From Blastococcus sp. (GTDB taxonomy: Bacteria > Actinomycetota > Actinomycetes > Mycobacteriales > Geodermatophilaceae), in assembly GCA_025965695.1 (NCBI GenBank), contig JAOPWM010000133.1, forward strand, positions 1 through 64,000: DNA of 64,000 nt. The letters run 5' to 3'. The notes beneath the pieces are model-generated. The model was not told the DNA's origin. It saw only the letters and a program-made list of their open reading frames with translations, and did not search any database. Made by a program: the position numbers and the translations under genes. This document shows, one piece after another, positions 14,719-23,360 of the stretch; the stretch's first letter is position 1, and each line of letters opens with the position of its first letter.

Positions 14719-17096
14719 CTGGGACGGCTGCACCACCGCCACGGTCCCCGCAGGTCGACGTCGTCGAGTCCTGGCCCACCCGGATCCACCGGCCGCTGGA
14801 TCTGTTCCGCCTCCTCGCCCTCGTCGTCGTCCTCCTGCTGCTGACCGGACTCGCGGTGGTCGCCCGCGAGACCAGTCGTGGTGCGAGTGCCGACCTCGCG
14901 CGCCTGCTGGGTGCCCTGCCGTCGTTCTTCGCTCAGGCGTTGCGGCTTGTCTCAGCCTTCGGCGCCCTGGCCGTTCCCCTGGCGCTGATCGTGCGAGAGA
15001 TCGTGCGCGGGAGCCGGCGTCGTCTGATCGAGGCGGTTGTCACGGGACTTCTCGCGATGGGGGTGGCGCAAGGCGTCGATCGGGCAGTCGCCGCATTTCC
15101 GTCGAGCGCGCTGTACGCGGCGCTGACCCGCCTGCCCGGCGGCGCGACGCCCCAACCGATGGATACGTATCTGACCGCCCTTTTCGCATTCGCGGCGGTG
15201 GTCGGCGTCGCTCACGAAAAGCTCTGGCGCAGATTGCTCGGGGCAGTCACGGCGGTGTACGTGATCTCGGCGTTCATCGCTGCCCAGGCCACGTTGCTGT
15301 CCCTGACGTCGAGTGTGGTCCTCGGGACGGGGGTCGGCTTCGCCGTCCGCTTTGCCGCGGGCATCGTCAACGACCGCCCGGACGGGAACAGAGTCGCGCA
15401 GGCCGTGGGACGGCAGGGCTTCGACCTCGTACGCCTCGAGGCGGTCGCCGCGGACCCGGACGACCATCGTGAGTACCTGGCAACGACCCGCACCGGCGAG
15501 CAGCTCACCGTGCAGGTGTTCGATCGGGAGCTGATCGCATCGGGCGCGGCGTACAACTTCTACCGGATACTCCGGCTCCGCGCCGAACTGGCACCCGCGC
15601 CGGCGCTGTCCCTGGAAAGGGTGACCGAGCACCGTTCCCTGCTGGCGATGGCGGCGTGGACAATCGGCGTCCGGACCCCTCGTCTACTCGCGGGGCTGCC
15701 GTGCGGTGCGGACTCGATCGTGCTCGTCTACGAGTGCGCAGTCGCCACGGCGCTGCAGGACCCCACCGACCCTCAGCTCGACGAACTGTGGCGCAGCGTC
15801 GGCAAGCTGCACGTCCACCGGGTGACCCACCGCGGTCTGACGGCGGGCAAGATCCTCGTCGACCCGACGGGTCAGATCGTCTTGCCGATCCCGGTCGACG
15901 GCGCGATGTTCGCCAGCGATCTGCGGGTGAGTCTGGACAGGGCGCAACTGCTGATCACTACCGCGCAGCTGGCAGGCGCGGAGCGGGCAGTCCGCAGCGC
16001 GCGCAGCAACATGACGGACGAGGAGATGGCTGCGGTCCAACCGGTCCTGCAGCCCATCGCGCTTCCCGGAGCAACCCGCCGGGCGGTCAAACAGCACGCC
16101 GGGCTGCTCGAGTCGGTGCGTGACGAGATCCAGGCGCAGACCAATCACCGGCCGCCCGAGCTCGTCGAGGTCGAACGCATTCGGCCGCGGGCGATCCTGT
16201 CGATCGTCGCGATCATCGTCGCCGGCTACCTGATCGTCAGCCAGCTGAGCTCCGTCAACCTCGTGACGGTGCTCTCAGAGGCGCGGTGGCAGTGGCTGCC
16301 ACTCGTTCTGCTCGCGTCGGCAGTGACCTACGTCGCGGCCGCCGTGTCGCTGATGGGATATGTGCGCGAAAGGCTGTCCCTCGCCCGGACGGTCCTCGCC
16401 CAGGTCGCGGCGTCCTTCGCAGGATTCGTCACGCCCCCTGCGGTCGGCGGACTCACGATCAACATCCGATACCTGCAGAAGTCGGGGGTGGCGGCGGCGG
16501 GCATCGCCACCAGCCTGGGACTGTCCCAGGCCGTGAACGCGGCCCTGCACGTCGTTCTGCTCCTCGCCGTCGCCGCGGCGACGGGCGCCTCCACGAACGA
16601 AGGTCTCCCGGTCCCCGGATGGGCCTTCGGCGTACTGGGCGGCGTGGCCGGGTTGGGCCTGCTCGCACTGGCGATCCCGGGTGCTCGGCGCTGGCTCTCC
16701 GGCCGCCTGCTGCCACCGCTGCGCCAGTCGCTGTCACGGCTGGCCGACCTCCTCACCACTCCCCCGAAGCTCGCCCAGGCACTCCTGGGGTCGCTCGCCC
16801 TGAACGCCGCCTACATCGCGGCGTTGTGGTTCGCGGTCCGTGCGTTTCACGGGCCGATCGGACTCTCGGGGGCGGCCGTGGTCTATCTGACCGGCGCAGC
16901 CATCGGGTCCGTCGCGCCGACACCCGGCGGACTCGGCGCGGTCGAAGTAGCGCTGTCCACGGGCCTGGCCGCCATCGGTGTGCCCAGTACGGCGGCGGTG
17001 AGCGGCGTGCTGTTGTTCCGAGTCGCAACCTTCTGGCTGCCCGTCCCACTCGGCTGGCTCGCTCTGCGGTGGTTACGCCGCCGCGACGCCGTCTAG
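14715..17096 (+). CDS. flippase-like (lysylphosphatidylglycerol synthase TM/UPF0104) protein with pseudokinase-like middle domain
   Basis: A 793-residue membrane protein. Residues about 30-215 hold a first set of hydrophobic helices. Residues about 225-470 look like a protein-kinase or aminoglycoside-phosphotransferase fold (GFDLVRLEAV, LWRSVGKLHVHRVTHRGLTAGKILVD). Residues about 490-790 are the LPG-synthase transmembrane/UPF0104 domain (FVTPPAVGGLTINIRYLQKSG, GSVAPTPGGLGAVEVAL). The kinase active-site Asp and Asn appear replaced (HRGL...GKILV, then VDG), so the middle domain is probably non-catalytic. There is no C-terminal aminoacyl-transferase domain, so it is unlikely to make lysyl-PG by itself. 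The GTG start overlaps the broken SDR stop. Confidence 0.85.
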   Translation: MTGTAAPPPRSPQVDVVESWPTRIHRPLDLFRLLALVVVLLLLTGLAVVARETSRGASADLARLLGALPSFFAQALRLVSAFGALAVPLALIVREIVRGSRRRLIEAVVTGLLAMGVAQGVDRAVAAFPSSALYAALTRLPGGATPQPMDTYLTALFAFAAVVGVAHEKLWRRLLGAVTAVYVISAFIAAQATLLSLTSSVVLGTGVGFAVRFAAGIVNDRPDGNRVAQAVGRQGFDLVRLEAVAADPDDHREYLATTRTGEQLTVQVFDRELIASGAAYNFYRILRLRAELAPAPALSLERVTEHRSLLAMAAWTIGVRTPRLLAGLPCGADSIVLVYECAVATALQDPTDPQLDELWRSVGKLHVHRVTHRGLTAGKILVDPTGQIVLPIPVDGAMFASDLRVSLDRAQLLITTAQLAGAERAVRSARSNMTDEEMAAVQPVLQPIALPGATRRAVKQHAGLLESVRDEIQAQTNHRPPELVEVERIRPRAILSIVAIIVAGYLIVSQLSSVNLVTVLSEARWQWLPLVLLASAVTYVAAAVSLMGYVRERLSLARTVLAQVAASFAGFVTPPAVGGLTINIRYLQKSGVAAAGIATSLGLSQAVNAALHVVLLLAVAAATGASTNEGLPVPGWAFGVLGGVAGLGLLALAIPGARRWLSGRLLPPLRQSLSRLADLLTTPPKLAQALLGSLALNAAYIAALWFAVRAFHGPIGLSGAAVVYLTGAAIGSVAPTPGGLGAVEVALSTGLAAIGVPSTAAVSGVLLFRVATFWLPVPLGWLALRWLRRRDAV

Positions 17097-17390
17097 CACC
17101 GCACCTGCTCAATGCCGCCCGGGGAGCATCGCGCGCGCCGTGGTGACGTCTCCTTCGCCCGCCGGCCGCCCGCCGACTCGACGTCATTCGGTCGGCGCCT
17201 TCACCGTCGTCGGCGGTAGCCGGCATCGGGCCGCCGCGCGGAAATCCGGAGATCCTCTGCGGATGGTCGGTGCACACCCAGCGACGCCTCGGCGCTCGGT
17301 CGGTCACCGTGACCATCGAGACCCTTCGACACCGCGACGCCGAGTGGAACTCTGCCCGTTCCACGCCACTGCGAGGTCGGCTACCACGCC

Positions 17391-17640
17391 ATGACCGACC
17401 CGAAGCTGCTGGGATTCGAACAGCCGGCCCCGGCTGCGCCGCCACCTGTGACACGCAAACCGACAACGGCGACTACGGACTCGGCATCCGGCGCTCCGGA
17501 TCGTGGCTGTGGTGGGCCCCTATCTGAGCGGCGTCAGCGCGACGGAGGCGTACCTCCCCTCCGAGAAGATCGCTATCGCGGTGGCGATCACCTATCTGAA
17601 GGCGTCGGGCCTCGAAAGCCCCGAGAGGGGGCCGACTACG
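17391..17640 (+). pseudogene. serine hydrolase (beta-lactamase/DD-peptidase family), C-terminal remnant with frameshifts
   Basis: Three consecutive frames read as one family C-terminus. They are MTDPKLLGFEQPAPA (from 17391), then CAATCDTQTDNGDYGLGIRR with SGSWLW, then LSGVSATEAYLPSEKIAIAV with AITYL to about 17600. The motifs YGLGI-RSGSW and SATEAYLPxxKIAIAVA-TY are characteristic of secreted actinobacterial serine hydrolases. At least two frameshifts are needed to join them, and the catalytic SxxK domain is absent upstream. This is a decayed gene. Confidence 0.65.
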
Positions 17641-17911
17641 ACGTGCCCGCTTGTCGGCGGTACCCCGACACCGCCCACCCGGGGCGTGAGCCGACGTCAT
17701 CCGCGCTGGGCCCACGCTCGGAGACCCCCGGCGGATCACTTGACGGTTCAAGCAGCTGCCATAGGATCCCCGAGCGAGTGGCGGAATCGGCACGCCCGCC
17801 GCGACCACCATCTCGACGGCACGCATGGCACCGTCGACGCCGACAGCGACCTGCGTTCAGCCGTGACTCCACCAGGACGTTCGCGGCCGAGCTGACACCA
17901 CGAGGAGAACC
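17641..17911. other. non-coding stretch between serine hydrolase remnant and next gene
   Basis: No gene is supported. A 15-base string GTGGCGGAATCGGCA at 17778-17792 matches the usual D-arm of a tRNA-Leu, but no anticodon or T-arm follows in place, so it is at most a fragment. A GAGGAG ribosome site for the next gene lies at the right end. Confidence 0.4.
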
Positions 17912-18712
17912 ATGACCCGGCTCGCCGACCTGACCATCGAGGCCGATCACCGCACCTACGAGCGGCTCGCCCGCCTGGTGGGCGCGCTGACCGACGACCA
18001 GTTGACGCAGATGTCCGGTGCGTCCGAGTGGACGGTGGCCCAGGTGCTGTCCCACCTCGGCAGCGGCGCCGAGATCACCCTGGAGACGCTGCGGGCCGCG
18101 CAGGCGGGCGTCGATCGAGCCTCGGACGCCAACAACGCCGTCTGGGCCCGATGGAACGCCATGAGCCCGCGGGAGCAGGCCGACGGATACCTCCGGGCCG
18201 GCGGGGAGCTCGACCGGGCCTACGCGGCGCTGGACTCCGTACAGCGCAGCGACCTGCGCGTCCCGATGGCGTTCCTGCCAGAACCGGCCGGGATCGACCT
18301 GTTCACCGGTATGCGACTCAACGAAGCGGCGCTCCACGCCTGGGACGTCGAGGTCGTGTTCGACCCGACGACAACCATCCCCGACGACGTCGCCGCCGTT
18401 CTCGTCGAGCAGTACCTCGGCCCGCTGGCCTTTCTGCTCGGCTTCACCGCGAGGACAGCGGAGCTGAGCAGCCGCCCGATCACGCTCACCGTCCGGGCGA
18501 CGTCACCCGACAGGACCCTCGGACTCACGCTCGGGGAACAGGCGCGATTGACCGAGGCGCCCGCGCGGTCCGACGGCGAACTGCGTCTGCCGGTGGAGGC
18601 ACTGCCGAGACTGCTCACCGGCCGCCTACGCGAGTCGGACAGCGCAGGGAGCATCCGCGTGGACGGCGCCGTGTCACTGGACGACCTCCGCCGGGTGTTC
18701 CCCGGGTTCTGA
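17912..18712 (+). CDS. maleylpyruvate isomerase family mycothiol-dependent enzyme
   Basis: A 266-residue DinB-like four-helix protein with the family signature at the N-terminus (EWTVAQVLSHLGSGAEIT; the His is an expected metal ligand) and the central ALHAWDVEVVF, whose His is the third ligand. The C-terminal domain (about 185-266) ends DGAVSLDDLRRVFPGF, typical of the two-domain subgroup. The ATG at 17912 has GAGGAG five bases upstream. Such enzymes use mycothiol for isomerisation or conjugation; the substrate here is unknown. It is monocistronic as far as can be seen. Confidence 0.87.
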   Translation: MTRLADLTIEADHRTYERLARLVGALTDDQLTQMSGASEWTVAQVLSHLGSGAEITLETLRAAQAGVDRASDANNAVWARWNAMSPREQADGYLRAGGELDRAYAALDSVQRSDLRVPMAFLPEPAGIDLFTGMRLNEAALHAWDVEVVFDPTTTIPDDVAAVLVEQYLGPLAFLLGFTARTAELSSRPITLTVRATSPDRTLGLTLGEQARLTEAPARSDGELRLPVEALPRLLTGRLRESDSAGSIRVDGAVSLDDLRRVFPGF

Positions 18713-18821
18713 ATCCCCGCGGGCACCGGATGGGCGGTGGCGGCGCTGCCGGAGCGCCCCCACCGCCCGTCGGCCGGAGGGGCTCTGGTGTCCGATCACC
18801 GACCCGAGGGCCGGGCGACTC

Positions 18822-20255
18822 TCAGTCGACGCGGGCCTCCACCGCCTGCTCGTCCGCAGCCGATGCCGGACGGCCCCCGTGGCGCGATCCCAGGACCGCG
18901 TACAGCCCACCGGCCACGACGACCCCCGCCAGCCAGGACAGGTCGATGTTGCCCAGCATCTTGGCGCCGGGGCCCTGGAGCACCGTGGGGATGCCGAACT
19001 CGAAGAACCAGGTGGCGGCGATGCCGGCGAGGAACGACACCATCGCGTCCCACCGGACGTCGCCGAGACGCGAGCGCCCCGGCGGGTCGTACAGCGCCTC
19101 GATGTCGATGCGCTGACGGCGGATGAAGTAGAAGTGCACCGCCATGATCGACGCCCACGGGGCAACCCAGACGACCAGGCTGGCCAGCCAGCCGTCCAGG
19201 GCGTGCGCGAAGCTGTCCTGGAAGATCAGCACGACGGTGAAGGCCATCGCGAACGCGCCGACGAGGTAGGCCATCACCCGCCGCGAGATCTTCAGGTCCA
19301 CGGTGAGGGCACAGAGGGCACAGCTGTAGATGTTCAGGATGTTCGTCGCGATCGGCCCGTGAAGGACGAGGAGCAGCACGGGCACGGCGAGCGCGCCGAA
19401 CACCGCCACGATGAGCTTTCCCGGGTCGGCCTCCTGGCCGATGGTCGCGACCGAGGCGCCGAGGACGCCGAGCCACACGACCGGGATGAACTGCCCCAGC
19501 ACACTCGCGGCATAAAGCTTGCGAGGGGGCACCGATCGCGGGACGAACCGCGAGTAGTCGGAGGCGTATGCCAGCCAGGTGATGCCCCAGCCGATGCCGA
19601 TCGCCGTCATCACGGTGCTCATCGCGCTCAGCCGGGCGGTGCCCGTGAGGCCGGCACCGGCGTACCCCCAGTCGATGTCCAGCTTGGTCCACGCGACGAC
19701 GCTCATGACCAGCAGCACGACCAGCGTCACCGGCACGGTGTACTTCTCGAAGGCGGCGATCCACCGGAACCCGTTCGCGGCGATCCACGTCTGCAGCGCC
19801 ATGACGACGGCGACGATCGCGATCTTCATCCCCACGCCGCCGTCGACCCCGAGCTGGCCCAACAGCGCCACCACCAGGTCCAGCACGATCCAGGTGTTGA
19901 TCGCGCACCAGCCGGCGGACGTGACGCCCTGGATGATCGCCGGCAGGTACGCGCCTCGTCGGCCGAACGCGCTCCTGGTGAGCACCATCTGGCTCACGCC
20001 GGTGCGCTGTCCCATGAGCACGAAGAACCCGAAGACGGCCATGCCGACGAGGTTCCCCAGCACCAGGACCAGGACGGTGTCGGTGAGGCTCAGGCCGAGC
20101 ACGATGCCGAGCGCGCCGAGAACCCAGTTGATGGGCGCGATGTTGGCACCGGCCCAGATCCAGAACTGGTGCATGGCGGTGGATTCCCGGCGCCCGTCCG
20201 GAATCGGGTCGAGGGCGTGCTGGTCGTCGAGGTCCGGACCTGCTGCAGTCGTCAT
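18822..20255 (-). CDS. NCS1-family purine/cytosine permease
   Basis: A 477-residue membrane transporter with about 12 hydrophobic helices. The N-terminal signature (FWIWAGANIAPINWVLGALG) is that of the nucleobase-cation-symport-1 family. RTGVSQMVLTRSAFGRRG in the first cytoplasmic loop is also typical. It follows the deaminase gene by 34 bases on the same strand, forming a probable two-gene operon that imports a nucleobase such as cytosine and deaminates it. The pair is divergent from the PucR regulator, its likely controller (inference). Confidence 0.88.
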   Translation of the reverse strand: MTTAAGPDLDDQHALDPIPDGRRESTAMHQFWIWAGANIAPINWVLGALGIVLGLSLTDTVLVLVLGNLVGMAVFGFFVLMGQRTGVSQMVLTRSAFGRRGAYLPAIIQGVTSAGWCAINTWIVLDLVVALLGQLGVDGGVGMKIAIVAVVMALQTWIAANGFRWIAAFEKYTVPVTLVVLLVMSVVAWTKLDIDWGYAGAGLTGTARLSAMSTVMTAIGIGWGITWLAYASDYSRFVPRSVPPRKLYAASVLGQFIPVVWLGVLGASVATIGQEADPGKLIVAVFGALAVPVLLLVLHGPIATNILNIYSCALCALTVDLKISRRVMAYLVGAFAMAFTVVLIFQDSFAHALDGWLASLVVWVAPWASIMAVHFYFIRRQRIDIEALYDPPGRSRLGDVRWDAMVSFLAGIAATWFFEFGIPTVLQGPGAKMLGNIDLSWLAGVVVAGGLYAVLGSRHGGRPASAADEQAVEARVD

Positions 20256-20289
20256 GTCGATGTCCCTGTCGTCGATGGGAGGTGCCGGG

Positions 20290-20748
20290 TCAGGAGGGGT
20301 CCTCGACGCCGATGTCCTCGTTCCAGAGCGCCGGCTCGGCGGCGATGAACTCGGTCATCAGGTCGACGCACTCGGGACGGTCGAGGACCACGACGTCGAC
20401 GCCGTTCGCGCGCAGCCACTGCTCGCTGGCCTCGAACGTGCGGTTCTCGCCGATGACGATGCGGGGAATGCCGTAGAGCAACACCGTGCCGGCGCACATC
20501 TGACACGGCGAGAGCGTGGTGTAGAGGGTCGCGCGGTGGTACGTCGCAGCCGGCAGCCGGCCGACGTTCTCCAGGCAGTCGGTCTCACCGTGTCGGATCG
20601 CGCTGCCCAGTTGCACCCGCCGGTTACGGCCGACGCCCAGCACCTCACCGTCGACGACGAGGGCGGCGCCGATGGGAATGCCGCCCTCCTGCCGGCCGAT
20701 CCGCGCTTGCTCCTCCGCGAGTTCCATGAATGCCAGGTGCTCGTCCAT
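20290..20748 (-). CDS. nucleoside/cytosine deaminase (CMP/dCMP deaminase fold)
   Basis: A 152-residue zinc hydrolase. HGETD supplies the zinc-binding His and catalytic Glu, and PCQMCAG supplies the two Cys ligands. The ATG at 20748 is chosen because AAGGAGG lies four bases upstream. Length and the C-terminal DRPECVDLMTEFIAAEPALWNEDIG fit the cytosine/guanine deaminase group similar to yeast-type cytosine deaminases. It is first in a two-gene operon with an NCS1 permease. Exact base specificity (cytosine versus guanine or other) cannot be fixed from sequence alone. Confidence 0.87.
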   Translation of the reverse strand: MDEHLAFMELAEEQARIGRQEGGIPIGAALVVDGEVLGVGRNRRVQLGSAIRHGETDCLENVGRLPAATYHRATLYTTLSPCQMCAGTVLLYGIPRIVIGENRTFEASEQWLRANGVDVVVLDRPECVDLMTEFIAAEPALWNEDIGVEDPS

Positions 20749-20895
20749 GCGTCCTCCTTGTTGCCGCCGCCCGAGCAGACGGCGCTGAACCGGACAGGAG
20801 TCTGTGACCTGCGGCATACGCACACGCAGGGGCAGGACGTCCCCTTGTGAGCGTGATCGCTTGACGATCTGTCCAGGGACGGCGAGCGTGGGCGT
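20749..20895. promoter_or_regulatory. divergent promoter region between deaminase/permease operon and pucR-like gene
   Basis: 147 bases separate the deaminase start from the PucR-family start. The region contains an imperfect palindrome GGGGCAGGACGTCCCC (about 20830-20845), a candidate operator. No convincing -35/-10 elements were recognised. Divergent placement of a regulator and its target genes is the usual arrangement for local control. Confidence 0.35.
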
Positions 20896-22455
20896 GTGCT
20901 CGTCCCGCTGTCACACGTGCTGGCACTGCCGGAGGTCGCCGCAGCCTCCCCCGCCGTCCTGTTCGGCGACCCCGACGGGACGCTGATCCGGTGGGTGCAC
21001 TCGTCGGAGGTCTTCGAGATGGGGCCGCTGCTCACCGGTGGCGAACTCCTGCTCACCACCGGCCTCGGCCTCCGGGGAACCTCCGCCGCAGCGCAGGAGC
21101 GGTACGTCGAGGCTCTCGCCGACGCGGGCCTCGCCGCGCTGGCCCTCGAACTGGGCCGCACCTTCTCCGAAGTGCCGGAGGGCCTCCTCCGCGCGGCTGA
21201 CCGACGTCACCTCACCCTCGTCTCGCTACGGGAAGTGGTGCCCTTCGCGGTGATCGTCGAGACCTTCCACCGGCTCGTCATGGACCAGGAGATCGCCGGT
21301 CTGCGGCGAGGCGAGCGCATCTGGCGGGAGCTGACGAACGGCGTGCTGGACCGCGGGGGTCTGCACGCGCTGGTCGGGCGCATCGCCGAGCTGGCGGGTG
21401 GCGCCGCCTTCCTGGTCGCGCGCGACGGCCGGTTGGTGGCCGCATCGCATCCGGCGACCGAGGTGCCGCGGGCGACCGGCGACAACAGCCGGCCGGTGGA
21501 GTTCGGACGCGCGTCCTGGGGGACGCTGATCCTCGACACCCGGCGCGGCCAACTGCGCGGCGCAGTCCTCGACCGCGCCGCCTCCGTCGTTGCGCTGGAG
21601 CTGATGCACGCCGGCTCCGCCCAGGACACTGTGGCCCTGACGAGTGCCCTGCTGTACGACCTCGTCCACGATCGTCTTCCCTCGGGCGAGGAGCTCCGCA
21701 CCCGGTGCGAGATCGCGGGATTCCCCACTCGACGTGGCCGGCCTCTGGTCGCACTCTCCGTGGCCGCGGACCGGCGCCTGCAGCGAGCACTGCTCCGCTC
21801 GAGTGCCCAGCGAGCGTGCACGGAGATCTTCGGCGCGTGCCTCGTCGGTGAGGTGGACGACGAGGTGCTGATGGTCGTCCGGGTGCCCCGAGGAGGGGAA
21901 GCAGACCTCAGGCAACGGCTCGACACGCTCTCCAGCAAGCTCTCCGACTCCATGGAGCGCACCACCGGCCACTCGATCATCGCGGTGACGGCCGGATCCC
22001 CCGTCGACGAGATCGACGAAGTGGCCCGGTCGATCGCCCAGTCACGCGAGGTCGCCACCATCGCCCGCCGCCTGGGCACGCGCCGCAGCGCCATGCTGGC
22101 CCGCGATCTGGGGATCTACCGGCTCCTGGTGCAGCTGCAGAGCGGCCCCGAGCTGTCGGTGTTCCTCCGGGAACAGCTCGGCGTGCTGCTCGACCACGAC
22201 ACCGCTCACGGCACCGAGCTGGTGCGCACCCTCGACGCCTACTTCCGGCACGGGCTGGCCAAGACCGAGACCGCTGGCGCTCTCGGTGTCCGCCGGCAGA
22301 CGCTGTACAACAGGCTGGCCCGCATCGGGGAACTGCTCGGAGGCGACCCGCTGACCGACTACGAGCGCCGGACCGCACTCAGCGTCGCGCTGCACGCCTG
22401 GCAGCTGCGCACGGGACTCGACCCGGGACAACGACGTCCGTCGACCAGCGGCTGA
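20896..22455 (+). CDS. PucR-family transcriptional regulator
   Basis: A 519-residue regulator. The N-terminal PucR sensory domain (about 1-125) starts MLVPLSHVLALPEVAAASP and contains the GPLLTGGELLLTTG motif. A middle GGDEF-like region (about 160-400) follows. The C-terminal HTH_30 domain (about 440-500) reads LDAYFRHGLAKTETAGALGV-RRQTLYNRLARI. It begins with GTG at 20896. The family commonly controls purine, allantoin, GABA and polyamine catabolism. Both flanking transport/catabolic operons (deaminase-permease to the left, gamma-glutamyl-amine-type operon to the right) fit that role. Ligand unknown. Confidence 0.9.
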   Translation: MLVPLSHVLALPEVAAASPAVLFGDPDGTLIRWVHSSEVFEMGPLLTGGELLLTTGLGLRGTSAAAQERYVEALADAGLAALALELGRTFSEVPEGLLRAADRRHLTLVSLREVVPFAVIVETFHRLVMDQEIAGLRRGERIWRELTNGVLDRGGLHALVGRIAELAGGAAFLVARDGRLVAASHPATEVPRATGDNSRPVEFGRASWGTLILDTRRGQLRGAVLDRAASVVALELMHAGSAQDTVALTSALLYDLVHDRLPSGEELRTRCEIAGFPTRRGRPLVALSVAADRRLQRALLRSSAQRACTEIFGACLVGEVDDEVLMVVRVPRGGEADLRQRLDTLSSKLSDSMERTTGHSIIAVTAGSPVDEIDEVARSIAQSREVATIARRLGTRRSAMLARDLGIYRLLVQLQSGPELSVFLREQLGVLLDHDTAHGTELVRTLDAYFRHGLAKTETAGALGVRRQTLYNRLARIGELLGGDPLTDYERRTALSVALHAWQLRTGLDPGQRRPSTSG

Positions 22456-22561
22456 GAAGCCTCAGTCGGTCAGGGCCGACGAAGCCACGCTGTGGAGCCA
22501 CGACGGCCCGTCGGCTCGTAGGGCGCAGACTGTCCCCCCACCGGACGGGAATGGGGGGCAC

Positions 22562-23260
22562 ATGCGCCCGTTGATCGGCATCAGCACGTATCGCGAGCAG
22601 GCGCGCTGGGGAGCCTGGGACCTTCCGGCCGTCCTGTTGCCGGCGTCGTACGCGGACGCCGTCGCCGACGTGGGAGGCGAGCCGGTCCTGCTGCCGACCG
22701 GCGCCGTGAGCGCCGAGGTGGTCCGGCGGCTGGACGGGCTCGTCCTCGCCGGTGGTGCCGACGTCGATCCGGCGCGCTACGGGCATGCGGCGGGGCCCGC
22801 CACCACCGTGCTGCGCCCGGAGCGGGACGCCGCCGAGCTCGCCGTCCTCCAGGCCGCCCTGGACCGTGACCTGCCGCTGCTCGCCATCTGCCGAGGGATG
22901 CAACTGCTCAACGTCGCACTCGGCGGCGACCTGCTGCAGCACCTGCCCGACATCCCCGACACGGAGTCCCACGACCCCGGTCCGGGGCTGTTCGCGCGCC
23001 GGAAGGTCCGCACGGCCCCGGGGACCGAGCTGGACCGCCTGCTGGGGCCGACCGCAGCGGTGGACTGCCACCACCACCAGGCGCTGGACCGGGTCGCCCG
23101 GGAGCTCACGTCCTCGGCCTGGGCGGAGGACGGTCTCGTGGAGGCCGTCGAGGCAGCCGACCGAAGGTTCTGCCTGGGGGTCCAGTGGCACCCGGAGGCG
23201 GGGAATGACCGACGCCTGTTCGCGGCGCTGGTGGACGTCGCGCAGGTGCCGATCGGGTAA
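22562..23260 (+). CDS. gamma-glutamyl-gamma-aminobutyrate hydrolase family (peptidase C26) protein
   Basis: A 232-residue class I glutamine amidotransferase-like hydrolase. The nucleophile Cys lies in LLAICRGMQLLNVALGG, and His and Glu lie in VQWHPEAG. The opening PLIGISTY and DGLVLAGGADVDPARYG are typical of PuuD-like enzymes, which remove glutamate from gamma-glutamyl-GABA. It is upstream of and on the same strand as an amino-acid/polyamine permease, a glutamine-synthetase-like ligase and an aldehyde dehydrogenase. This supports the last step of a gamma-glutamylated amine pathway. Confidence 0.88.
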   Translation: MRPLIGISTYREQARWGAWDLPAVLLPASYADAVADVGGEPVLLPTGAVSAEVVRRLDGLVLAGGADVDPARYGHAAGPATTVLRPERDAAELAVLQAALDRDLPLLAICRGMQLLNVALGGDLLQHLPDIPDTESHDPGPGLFARRKVRTAPGTELDRLLGPTAAVDCHHHQALDRVARELTSSAWAEDGLVEAVEAADRRFCLGVQWHPEAGNDRRLFAALVDVAQVPIG

Positions 23261-23360
23261 CGCCGGCCCCACGGCCTTGTGGACCGTCGAGCGAGCGCCT
23301 TAGGGTCCGGATCCCGACGCATGTGCCGAGGTCAGCGAGCTGTCAGAAGGTAGGACCTGC

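Noticed and set aside
17400-17425. TTCGAA-containing stretch resembling a tRNA T-arm
   Set aside because: The stem does not pair as a T-arm should and no acceptor or anticodon arm is present. The bases are explained by the serine hydrolase remnant.
18879-20348. Plus-strand open frame opposite the NCS1 permease and deaminase
   Set aside because: The composition (very rich in His, Asp and Arg) is typical of antisense frames. The minus strand has clear transporter helices and a zinc deaminase.
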